A stretch of 64,000 nucleotides of DNA. Source: Cordilura impudica (Eukaryota; Arthropoda; Insecta; Diptera; Scathophagidae). Position 1 is the stretch's first letter. Each line of letters begins with the position of its first letter. The notes below the pieces were generated by a model. It made no database searches. It had not been told where the DNA came from and saw nothing but the letters and a program-made list of their open reading frames with translations. A program made the position numbers and the translations under genes. The stretch covers positions 193,345,075 to 193,409,074 of the forward strand of contig OY821521.1 in the NCBI GenBank assembly GCA_963682025.1, in the 5' to 3' direction. Of the stretch, positions 34,213 through 44,680 are shown piece by piece.

Positions 34213-35034
34213 TTATACCCTATACCACTATGTGGTTCATTATACCCTATACCACTATGTGGTTTGGGTATAATGACTTTGTGCTGCTGTTTGTAACAAC
34301 CAAATATATTTGACCTACACCCATCTTTAATTATACCGATCGAATCAGAATCACCATCTGATTCGATTTAACGATGTCCGTCCGTCCGTCCGTCTGTGTG
34401 TCCATGTAAAGCTTGAAATCAAACTGCAGGTCGCAAATATGAATATATTTTGACGAAATTTGGTATTTGATCTTTTATCGGCCATGGGATGAAAGCTATT
34501 GAAATTGGTGAGAATCGGTCCATGTTCAGACCTAGCCCCCATACAAATGACCCCTATGAAATCAACATATATTGCCATAAGATCCAAATTATCATACAAA
34601 TCTTAGTCAAATTGGGTTTGTATGTATATATTACATCCATTAATCAGTAGTCCAAAAATAATCCCTGTTGGACAACTCTTAGTCATAGGCCCCATATAGA
34701 GCTGCTTCCCGATCTTCACTTAAATCTATCAAAAAACAAAAATATTGCACTGATTCTGCTCTAATTTTGTTTGTATATATTTTTGCAAAATACAAGAGAC
34801 TTTACCAAACTTGGTCAGGATCGGTCCATTTTTGGGCCTAGTCCCCATATAGATATAGCATCCGATATGAACTTTTTCATATTTGCAGCCGAAAAAATTA
34901 ATAAAAATCCCACTCAAATTTGGTTTATGCTTATTTTCTATATCCAGTTAGTTGAGCCTGAGAGATAGGGTCTCTAAACGCATGGTATAGGGTATCGTAT
35001 AGTCGGTCTAGACCGACTATAATTTTCTTACTTG
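34213..35034 (+). mobile_element. DINE-1-like element D1, copy c (complete)
   Basis: Starts TTATACCCTATACCACTATG with its first 27 bp duplicated in tandem. (GTCC)n run at 34376-34400. Subterminal inverted partner GGTATAGGGTAT at about 34984-34995, perfect palindrome GTCGGTCTAGACCGAC at 35002-35017, and end CTTACTTG at 35034 before TTTT. Non-coding; small open frames are chance. The 5'/3' inverted words plus 3' hairpin are the arrangement known for DINE-1/Helentron elements. Confidence 0.9.
35002..35017. repeat. 3'-terminal hairpin of D1 copy c
   Basis: Perfect 16-bp palindrome GTCGGTCTAGACCGAC, 17 bp from the element's end. The same palindrome occurs at 45436-45451 and 55058-55073, and mutated at 62025-62040. 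Confidence 0.9.
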
Positions 35035-35169
35035 TTTTAAGTATGTTGAACTAAAAAAAAGTTTTTCCGAAATTTGTAATATTGAGACATAATATTGTAA
35101 TATTGAGACAATTTGTAGAATAAAGTAAAAGTAGTGATTTTTATTAAATATAATGCATTTGTATTTCGA

Positions 35170-35575
35170 GTATAAATTTTTCGCAAACCGGAATGAAGAA
35201 CTTGTTACATTTGATCCGCCAAATTATTATTATATTTTGGGAACGCCATTATAATATTTCGACAAATATGATGATAATTTTCTGATAAAGCCGCAAATTT
35301 AAATACCGTTCATCAAAGTAAATCATCTTTCAACCAATCCAACGCTGACGAAATGCGTATATGTTTTCGGATTCATGTTATGATGAGTTGTTTGATATAT
35401 AATGGTTGGGTAATGCCTTTGTTTTTTATTACGAAACTATATACATGTAACAGATATTTCAGCTCGGCCAAAAAAATGTCACGATAGAAAGTACAAAGTA
35501 AGGCCTGTAATTGAACATGTATGTCATTGGCTTTGCCAATTGCGTTTAGAGGAATATCTTTGCGTGTATGAGAAT
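35170..35575 (+). pseudogene. piggyBac-type transposase relic, 5' part
   Basis: Frames shift several times, but the order is that of piggyBac transposases: TPL-YFDKYDDNFLIKP (N-terminal part of the domain), CVYVFGFML and SCLIYNGWVMPL, then HDRKYKVRPVIEHV and LEEYLCVYEN just upstream of the first catalytic region. The protein stops exactly at the left end of the palindrome element and resumes at its right end. Confidence 0.8.
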
Positions 35576-37298
35576 TAGGGTGGCCCTTCGTTATATGGAG
35601 GAAAAAAAAAGTGTTCAAACTGTCGGTCTCATCCCCTAGAAATATGCGAATAGCAAAAAAACTGAGAAATAGAAAGTTTTGGGTCAATCAAAAAACGTTT
35701 AGTCGTGGCGCAAAGCGATTGAAAATTTCAAGTGTGTTTTTACGAAAATTTCGTTCTATAGTTTAATTCTACCGACAAGCTGTTATATAATTCGGGATCA
35801 GTATTAAATTATCCTTACAAAAGGCTATCAAACTTCAAAATCGAATAAAACCTCGCCAAGAAATAGCAAATGCCCCAGACCACTTTTGTACCAAAAAAAA
35901 AAAAAACTAGGTAATGAAATTTGATGGCATTTTTTTCAACTTTGAGAAATTGATTAAAGCCATCATTCTTTTTTGATCTCTATACTTATAAGTACTCAGA
36001 TATGAAGTATTGTTTTATTACCACTTTGCTAACCTATTGCGCATTGAGACCGAAAATTGGAAATGTTTTTGATAAAATTTTTAAAACTCCTTTTTCAAGT
36101 TTGAAAAAATTTTTTTAAACAAAATTTAAAAAAATTAATATATTACTTTAAGGTTTTATTAAATACATATTGCAGATTATATATCACAATGGATAATTTT
36201 GATCTCAGGAGCACTGAAGGGTTAAATAAATAAAAATTAACCGAATTATTTTTCTTAAATTCTAAATAGTGGTATCAACCAGTTTAATTTTCGGTAATTT
36301 TTATTTAAAAATATCTTAAAATCCAAATATGGCCTTGGCAAATAATGGGTTAACGTTGTCGGATTTATCCAAAATTTTTGGAACGAAACTTCTATACATT
36401 TGGTTATTATATTTTAGGCGTCGCATCTAAAAATTGGACAACACTTACAAAATATTTGACTTTTTTAAATAAATTGTCTTTTATTAGCTTGGGGTCATAT
36501 GTGACCCCAATTACAAAAGGGTTAATGAATTCATATTATTTTTTTCCGAAACCCTAGGCTATTAAGATAAAATATAACATTTAAAAGTAGAAAAGTGATG
36601 AATTTTTGATACAAAGTATTTAGAAAGAGTACATTTACAGAATATTTCACAAAAATTCAAGTTTTCTCGAAATCCGCAAAAATAAAATCCTTGTCAAAAA
36701 AATTCTGGTAGAGGGTTTTACTTAAAAATTCATACAGTTAATCTGCAATATGTATTTAATAAAACCTTAAAGTAATACATTAATTTTTTTAAATTTTGTT
36801 TAAGAAAATTTTTTCAAACTTGAAAAAGGAGTTTTAAAAATTTTATCAAAACATTTCCAATTTGAGTACTTATAAGTATAGAGACCAAAAAAGAACGATG
36901 GCTTTAATCAATTTCTCAAAGTTGAAAAAATGCCATCAAATTTCATGACCTAGTTTTTTTTTGGCACAAAAGTGGTCTGGGGCATTTGCTATTTCTTGGC
37001 GAGGTTTTATTCGATTTTGAAGTTTGATAGCCTTTTGAAAGGATAATTTAAAACTGATCCCGAATTATATAACAGCTTGTCGGTAAAATTAAACTATAGA
37101 ACGAAATTTTCGTAAAATCTAAAAAAAAGTCATATTTTCCCCATATAAACACACTTGAAATTTTCAATCGCTTTGCGCCACTACTAAACGTTTTTTGATT
37201 GGCCCAAAACTTTGTATTTCTCAGTTTTTTTGCTATTCGCATATTTCTAGGGGGTGAGACCGACAGTTTGAACACTTTTTTTATTAAGGGCCACCCTA
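35576..37298. mobile_element. 1.7-kb palindromic element P, copy 1
   Basis: Ends TTAGGGTGGCCCTT and its inverse GGGCCACCCTA. Left arm (35576 to about 36180) and right arm (about 36740-37298) are long, highly similar inverted repeats. Shared words include GTGTTCAAACTGTCGGTCTC, AATAGCAAAAAAACTGAG, GCGCAAAGCGATTGAAAATT and TTATATAATTCGGGATCAG. The centre is related to copies at 2.4 and 11.6 kb. No protein. Inserted into a piggyBac frame. The target-site duplication is ambiguous (TA, AT or ATGAG). Confidence 0.9.
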
Positions 37299-37740
37299 AT
37301 GAGCATGTTAAGTTAATTCAAAGGAAAGGGCAAACCATTTACATTTCCATGTTCTTCTTCTTATGCGGTAAGAGTGGAATGCCCTATGATTTCATTATCT
37401 ACCAAGGTTCTACAACACCACTCAACAAAATATTAGTCAAGACTATAGGAAGTGTATCATTGTATTAGTCAAGACTATAGGAAGTGGATCAGCAGTTTTA
37501 TTGTACTTGGCAAAGCGCATTCCAATGCATTCTTAGGGTCACAAAATATATTTTGATTATTACTTCCCTTCTTTTCAAGTATTTGAAATTCTTCTAGATA
37601 GAGTAATTTATGTAGCAGGAACGGTACGAAACAATCAATTTTAGCAATCCACCATTGCTAAATCAAAAAGGTTTTGAGTACGCCTGGAAGAGGTTCTGCT
37701 TCAGAATGCTATAGTTAAAAAAGAAATAAAACAAAGTTTT
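37299..37740 (+). pseudogene. piggyBac-type transposase relic, 3' part
   Basis: LCGKSGMPYDFIIYQGSTT (37340-37420), then in other frames GSAVLLYLAKRIP, KIYFDYYFPSFQVFEIL (with the conserved Asp of the usual FDNYFTS block) and IYVAGTVRNNQF, matching successive blocks of the DDE_Tnp_1_7 domain. The C-terminal Cys-rich finger was not found. A small 20-bp-scale duplication (AGTCAAGACTATAGGAAGTG) occurs at about 37435-37485. Confidence 0.85.
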
Positions 37741-37779
37741 TATTAAAACTTTTTCTTTCCTTATGCATATGAGTTTTGA

Positions 37780-39070
37780 ATATCTCCGTAACTGTGCGTG
37801 ACTTTACATGACTACATTAAAATTATACTTTTGTGACAAGTCTGTGAACCAAGTTTCAGATTGATTGGATGAGGGGAAATGGGGTTTAAATCACTCCGTG
37901 ACTGTGCGTGACTGTGTGTGACTATCTTAAAATTAATCTTTGACCACAACAAGTCTATGGACAAAGTTTCAGATCCATCGGATGAGGGGAAGTGGGGTTT
38001 TAATCTCTCCGTGACTGTGCGTGACTATGCCAAAGTTAATTCTTTCTTCACAGAAAGTATATCGACCAAGTTTCAGATCGATCAGATGAGGGTAAATGAC
38101 ATTTAGAGCACTCCATGACTGTGCGTGACTAACTCATAGTTAATCTTTTTTCACAGCAAGTGTATGGACCAAGTTTCGGATCGATCGGATGAGGGTAAAT
38201 GACATTTAGATCACTCCGTGACTGTGCGTGACCATGCGTGACTGTGCGTGATTAAGTCAAAGTTAATCTTTTTTCACAGCAAGTGTATGGACCAAGTTTT
38301 AGATCGATCGGATGAGGGGAAATGACATTTAGATCACTCCGTGACTGTGCATGACCATGCGTGACTTTGCGTGACTAAGTCAAAGTTAATCTTTTTTCAC
38401 AGCAAGTGTATGGACAAAGTTTCAGATCGATCGGATAAGGGAATGACATTTAGATCACTCCGTGACTGTGCGTGACCATGCGTGAATGCGCGTGACTAAT
38501 TCAAAGTTAATCTTTTTTCCTCAGCAAGTGTATGGACCAAGTTTCAGATCGATCGGATGAGGGGAAATGACATTTAGATCACTCCGTGACTGTGCGTGAC
38601 CATGCGTGACTTTGCGTGACTAGGTCAAAGTTAATCTTTTTTTACAGCAAGTGTATGGACCAAGTTTTCGATCGATCGGATGAGGGGAACTGACATTTAG
38701 ATCACTCCGTGACTGTGCGTGACCATGCGTGACTGTGCGTGACTAAGTCATAGTTAATCTTTTTTCACAGCAAGTGAATGGACTAAGTTTCAGATCGATC
38801 GGGTGAGTGGAAATTACATTTAGATCACTCCGTGACTGTGCGCGACCATGCGTGACTGTGCGTGACTGAGTCAAAGTTAATATTTTTTTCACAGGAAGTG
38901 TATAGACTAAGTTTCAGATCGATCGGATGAGGAGAAATGACATTTAGATCACTCCGTGACTGTGCGTGACCACACGTGACTGTGCGTGACTACCCCAAAA
39001 TTAATCTGTAGTCACGACAAGACTATGGGCCAAGTTTCAGATCAATTGGATAAGGGGGAATGGGGTCCAC
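37780..39070 (+). repeat. Satellite array, about 11 units of 102-126 bp
   Basis: TCCGTGACTGTGCGTGAC or a close variant recurs at about 37782, 37895, 38009, 38112, 38214, 38337, 38458, 38581, 38706, 38829 and 38955. Each unit also carries GTTAATCTTTTTTCACAGCA and AGTTTCAGATCGATCGGATG. Inner GTGACNNTGC sub-repeats vary in number, which explains the unit length range. It ends with a CAGACAGACAGACATCC word. Direct repeats without unique spacers, so not CRISPR. Confidence 0.95.
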
Positions 39071-40900
39071 CCATGGCAGACAGACAGACATCCAGAGAAT
39101 ATGAGTTAAAAGAAAAAGTTTAAAAAAGAAATGTTTACAAGATTGGTTTTAGAATTATTCATGTTTATTGTTTATTTCTGAACGAGTATATAAATATATA
39201 TTCAATTTTCTGGTCGTTTAACCACAAGGTTGTAAAGGGAGTCGGTTCAACAGATCAAATGGAGCGTTCGCGTAATAACGCATTTTATTGGCGCTTACAG
39301 CTTCGTTTCCATAAGTTTCTGTGCTGATGTAGCGAATGTTTGGATTAAATTGCAGAAAAAAGATACTGATATTCCTCGTAGAGGAACACCATCTCGAACC
39401 CATTCGTGTCCACCTACACCAGAACCCGAACCATAACCATTGTAAAATTCACTCAAGCGCAAAATAAAAATCAAATTGGTACTGGTAAAGAAGTTCGACA
39501 TGGTAGTCACAACCACTTACCAAAATTTTTTGGCCGGTTGTTAAAAAAAAATCATATGAGTCCGATCACAGGGAAGATGTGTAAACATCTAGTAACTAAA
39601 GATTTTTTTATGTCATTTTTTAAAATCAAACATAAAGCGTCATCTATGTATCACTTATAACAAAAACTGTTTCAGCTAATTCAACAACCCTTTGCTGTAA
39701 AACGTTAAAAATATCCCAATATAAGCGTGATACATAGATGACGCTTTTAAAAAAGTGGCATAAAAAACAATGTTATATCATAATTTTTTCACCAATACAA
39801 TCATAAGTCACACAGCGTTATGTGTCAGCTCTCACCTATTATATTTACACTGTTTTTGTGATTGTATTGTGAAATAGAAATTAAAAAAAAAAAATTTTCA
39901 CTTTTTCCAAAAAATGCAACGTGTACCGTTGTGTAAAACGCGGAAGCAATTGTTTTGCAAACTATCGCTCAAAATAAATGTTTTGATTACCTTTGTGTCA
40001 TTCCATTATACTTACTAACTTATACTTACTTACAAGAAATATGTCCCCTGAGAAATTTTGTCCAACATATTGGACAACACATTGCAGCCAGGAATTTGAC
40101 TTCAGATTCTTATTCAGAACCCTTAAATTAGCTAACACTGAAATTTCCAGATTTTTATGTTGACTGGTTCACTTTAAAGTCTGAAAGGGTTAAGAAAATG
40201 TGCATACATGTAAAATATTCGGACATATGAGTGTTAATTTTAAAAAATTAAATATTAATTATACAACGTTAAAGAGTCAGTGAGTGAGTAAGTTATGAAA
40301 GTAAATATATATTAAGATAATCGTACAAGATTGTTAAATTTTTCCTACGTTGACGTACGAGTGCTATACAGAAAATGAGAATAATTGTCAAACCTTGGAG
40401 TGCAACTAACAACAGTAACAACAATAAAACTTAAATAAGTACAGGCTTCTTTCGTCATCATCGTTGTTTTCTTCATTTTTTTTATTATTTTTTCTTCCTT
40501 TTGTTTTTATCTAAAAGTGTCAACGTATGCAAAACATAAAAAGAACACAAAAACTAAACAATACATTGAAAAGATTTTGTATAAAACAGGAAAAGAAGGT
40601 TGCAAAATAGGAAAAAGGAAACTTAAGTCTAGTATTATGTGTGTCACATAACAGCCTATAATGTTACTTACGCAGTTATATAAACATTTATGTACTTAAA
40701 TGTAAAATATCCCCACCTGGCAAAATAAACAGGCCTTTAGTACGAGTACTTTAACTTGTAGAGATGACTTTGCGCCATTCACACAAACACGAACACGAAC
40801 ACAAACACACACCCCTACACACAAACATACTTGTACATTATGCACATTATAGAAGTATGAGTGAATTATGAGTGTTTATGAAGAAAAGCTGTTATGAGTA
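39071..40900. other. Mostly unassigned; possible decayed coding patch and inverted repeats
   Basis: A minus-strand patch at 39218-39500 has two overlapping frames (GYGSGSGVGGHEWVRDG and NPNIRYISTETYGNEAVSAN) of unusual composition but unknown family. AGCGTCATCTATGTATCA at 39636 recurs inverted at about 39727-39744, and a second inverted pair (CACCAATACAATCA / TGATTGTATTGTGA) lies at about 39788-39875. An A/C-rich repeat occurs at 40783-40826. Confidence 0.45.
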
Positions 40901-42417
40901 ACTGTTGCATGTTGTTGTTGATGATGATGCTGATGTCTATGGGTGTGGAAGTGTGGAAGTGTGGAAGTTTGGTAGTTTGTATATTTATGCTCTGGCATTT
41001 ACATACATTCAGACACACTTTTGGATGAAGCTTACTTTCGAAGGTATTTTGAACTCATGTCTTCCGGTGGTGCACACTGTTCTCTTCTTCAACTTTGCAA
41101 TCATGTGTCAAGTATGCTTAAGGCTGTTTTTTGTTGTTGTTGTTGTTGTTGTTTCTGTTGTGTTGAACGTTGCTCTTTTCTTAGTTTGGTTATGCTAGGA
41201 TTTTCTTGGCTAGCATTTTTTTCAGTACACTTTTTTTTTTTACCTACAATATGCACAAATTCAAAAGGCTGAAACTTAAGCAGTTACTTGCTTAATGGGC
41301 CTATTTTTTTTTGTATACAAAATGTATATTTTTTTGTATTCATAAAGAGTGCTTTTGATGCTCTTCATAAAGTGCTTAACAGTGGTGGTGTTGTTGATGT
41401 TAGTGCTGCAGCTGCTGATGTTGTTGTTGTTGTTGTAGGTTCTTTGTTGTTCTTGTTGTTGTTGTTGTTATTGTTGTATTCATTCATTCCGCTTGCCACT
41501 TTATACAGTTGCAACTCTTCAGTAATATTAACAACTAGAAGTCACTAAAAGTACTTGACAAAACCTTTTCAGTCAGCATCCAGGAACATCAAACCGCTTT
41601 AAAGCCATTTTCCGCATTTTTGATGACTTTTAGCAGCGTTTAAAAGGAAATTTACAACTTTATATAACTCTTGTTATTCTTGTTGTTATTTTTGTTATGT
41701 TTTACTACTCTTAACCTTTTTCTTCATCAAATTGTTGACAGTAGAGTATGAGCCAAAGCCAACAGCAAGGAAATATTTTAAACAGTCAAAAGTTGAAATT
41801 GCAATTTTTTTTTGTTTGCTGCAAATTTATATGAATTTATGGTATTGTAGTTGTTGTTCTTGTTGTTTTACCTTCATAATCAATGTTGTGCTAAAGTTTA
41901 TTAACATGTCAAATAGTGTGCATATACACATGTATGTTAGTATGTAGGGGTGTGTCCTTTGAGATGTTCTTAGCAGATTTCAAAGTTTTTTTATTTTATT
42001 TTTTATTTTTTATTTTATTATTTATACATCTACAAAACCCCTACAGAATATTTATAAATATTTATATTTTTGCTGAGTTTTACTTTTCACATAAATCATC
42101 ATTCAACGCAACAAAGTTTCGGTTTTATTTGTAGTTTATGAAGGATAAAGGATATTAACATAAATATCATTTGTTTATTATCTTTTGGGCTATAATGAAG
42201 TTGTCATTCTTAACAGGTAAAAACTTTTTTGAAAATTTCCTTTTATATTTACTCAAAATTTATGATAATTGTAATGGAAGTTCCTTAAAGTTAGTAAGCT
42301 ATTTAAGATAAAATTTTAAATTTTATCGAAATAAAATTTGGTAAGGGTACCCCCTGTCCATTAAAATAAATATAATTCAAAAAATAAAAATTGTTTTAAA
42401 AATGCTGTAATTATGGC
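40901..42417. other. Microsatellite-rich intron-like sequence
   Basis: TTG triplet arrays at 41130-41153, 41420-41437 and 41452-41476. The valine/cysteine-rich open frames at 40905-41548 are translations of these. No TE protein and no exon with supported splice sites recognised. Confidence 0.6.
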
Positions 42418-42803
42418 TATTATGGCTTTAATCAATTTCTCAAAGTTGAAAAAAATGCCATAAAATTTCATGACCTATTTTTTTTTGGCACAAAAGTGGT
42501 CTGGGGCATTTCCTATTTCTTGGCGAGGGTTTATTCGATTTTGAAGTTTTATAGCTTTTTCAAAGGATAATTTAATACTTATCCCGAGTTGTGTAACAAC
42601 TTGTCGGAAAAATTAAACAATAGAACGAAATTTTCATAAAATCTGAAAAAAAGTCATATTTTCCCCATATAAACATACTTGAAATCGTGTTGAGGCACGA
42701 CTAAATGTTTTTTGATTAGCCCAAAACTGTGTATTTCTCAGTTTTTTTGCTATTCGCATATTTCGCACACTTTTTTCCCCCCATATAATGAAGGGCCACC
42801 CTA
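42418..42803 (+). mobile_element. Palindrome-family P, single-arm fragment (copy 4)
   Basis: Matches the right arm of the 35.6-37.3-kb palindrome from GGCTTTAATCAATTTCTCAA to GGGCCACCCTA at 42803. The centre and left arm are missing. Confidence 0.85.
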
Positions 42804-42892
42804 ATATGCATGTTTCATCGCTTTTTGCGGGTGATCCCTATAAGACCTGTCTTGAAAAAAAGACGAGAAAAATTTGCCCTTTTTATACCCTC

Positions 42893-43990
42893 CACACCTC
42901 AGTGGCAGACGGTATATATAGGTTTGTCATTCCGTTTGTAACGCATCGAAATAAATTCCTGAGATACCCAAAAAATATATTTTCTTGATCCTTATAACAA
43001 GGGAAGTTGATTTACCGATGACCGTCTGTCCGTCTGTCTGTGGAAATCACGATCACGCCGTCAATATCTAAGCTAGACTGTTCGTTTTTGTATAAAATCG
43101 TTTACTAGCATCCCAAAGGAGTTGCTGTTTAAAATGGTCAAAATCGGTCAAAGGGTTCACGAGCTATGAATGAAACTTTTGAAAAACTCTTGAAAAAATA
43201 ACATTTTTCAGTGTGTTTGTTGTTTTTCTTAAGATATGTTGTATATGTTGTAATTCTTCGTATTGTTGAAGTCATTACAGTTGTGTGTATGTTAATACTG
43301 CACGTGGCCTAAGCAAGTTTTACAACATTTATCATTAAAATTAAATATTAAAAATTTAAAATTAATAAAAATAAAAAATGGGAAATGAAAAATGAAAAAT
43401 GGATAATGGAATATGGAAAATGGAAAATGGAAAATGAAAAATGAAAATTGAAAATTGAAAAATGAAAATTGAAAAATTAAAAATGAAAAATAGAAAATGG
43501 AAAATAAAAAATGGAAAATGAAAGATGAAAAATGGAAAATAAAAATGAAAAATGGAAAATAAAAAGTGGAAAATGAAAAATTAAAAATTAAAACTGGAAA
43601 ATGGAAAATGGAAAATGAAAAATGAGAAATTAATGGAAAATGAGAAACGGAAAATGGAAAATGGAAAATGAAAAATTAAAAATGGAAAATGAGAAATGGA
43701 AAATGGAACTTGAAAAATGAAAAATGAAAAATGAAAAATGATAATTGAAAAATGGAAAATGGAAAATAAAAAATTAAAATTGAAAAATGGAATATGAAAA
43801 ATGAAAAATGGAAAATGAAAAATTGAAAACGGAAAACGGAAAACGGAAAACGAAAAATTAAAAATGGAAAATGGAAAAATGGAAAATTGGAAAATGGAAA
43901 ATGAGAAATGGAAAATGGAACATGAAAAATGAAAAATGAAAATTGAAAAATGGAAAATTAAAAATTAAAATTGAAAAATGGAAAATAAAA

Positions 43991-44027
<37 letters not shown>

Positions 44028-44347
44028 CGGAAAACGAAAAATGAAATTTGGAAAATGAAGAATGAAAAATGAAAATTGGAAAATTAAAAATTGAAAATGA
44101 AAATTGAAAAATGGAAAATGAAAAATGAAAAATCGAAAATGGAAAATGAAAAATGAAAAGTGGAAAATGGAAAATGGAAAATGAAAAATGGAAAATGAGA
44201 AATTGAAAATATAAAACTAAAAATGAAAAACGAAAGATGAAAATTGAAAAGTGAAAAATGGAAAATGATAAAAAAAATGAAAATTGAAAATGAAAAAGGT
44301 GGAGGGTATCAAAGATTCGGCCCAGCCGAATTTAACACTCTTACTTG
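42893..44347 (+). mobile_element. DINE/Helentron-like element D2 (complete)
   Basis: Starts TTATACCCTCCAC in a T run. GTCTGTCCGTCTGTCTG run at about 43025-43041. A long purine minisatellite fills the second half. An inverted GTGGAGGGTAT (44299-44309) pairs with the 5' ATACCCTCCAC. The hairpin ATTCGGCCCAGCCGAAT is at 44315-44331 and the end CTTACTTG at 44347, before TTT. The end and the plan equal D1 while the sequence differs, so D2 is a separate family of the same type. Non-coding. Confidence 0.85.
43370..44296 (+). repeat. GAAAAATG/GGAAAATG purine minisatellite inside D2
   Basis: About 920 bp of degenerate 7-8-bp units (AAAATGG, AAAAATG, AAAATTG) with almost complete purine/T strand bias. 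It lies wholly between the D2 5' body and the inverted GTGGAGGGTAT. Confidence 0.95.
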
Positions 44348-44680
44348 TTTGGTATCTTTTTTTACTCCCTAAGAAAAATTACGGCTCATTGCCCTTTTCG
44401 TGTTCTATAACATATGCAAGTTTCTTCGCTTTCTGCGTGTGAATGAGACCTGCCTTAAAAATACACGAAAATACTTTTTTTGTACCTTTGTTTTTACCGC
44501 CCTAAAAATGAAATTTCGATACTAAGAAAAAGTACGGTTCACTTATTTTTTTGTGTTCTATAACTTATGCAAGTTTCACATGTGGTGCTCTAAGTGGGAG
44601 CTGCCTTGTGAACCAATCAGCTTGCTTAAGGAATGGACTGTGTCAAGTTTTTGTTACAGTTAAAATTTATGTTTTGCTTT

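Larger units (their letters stand above)
42804..44680. repeat. Roughly 150-bp direct repeats interrupted by D2
   Basis: CTAAGAAAAATTACGGCTCA at 44372 and CTAAGAAAAAGTACGGTTCA at about 44522 start similar blocks with TGTTCTATAACNTATGCAAG. The block before D2 (42806-42885, GCATGTTTCATCGCTTTTTG) is another partial unit. D2 therefore landed in a short tandem repeat. Confidence 0.55.

Noticed and set aside
35170..37740. A single intact piggyBac-derived host gene
   Set aside because: The frame is broken several times and split by a 1.7-kb insertion, so it is a relic.
37780..39070. Possible CRISPR-like regular repeats
   Set aside because: The whole unit of about 120 bp is conserved with no unique spacers, and the genome is eukaryotic. 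It is a satellite.
40905..41548. Valine/cysteine-rich open frames
   Set aside because: They span (TTG)n arrays and overlap in several frames; no splice context or motif.
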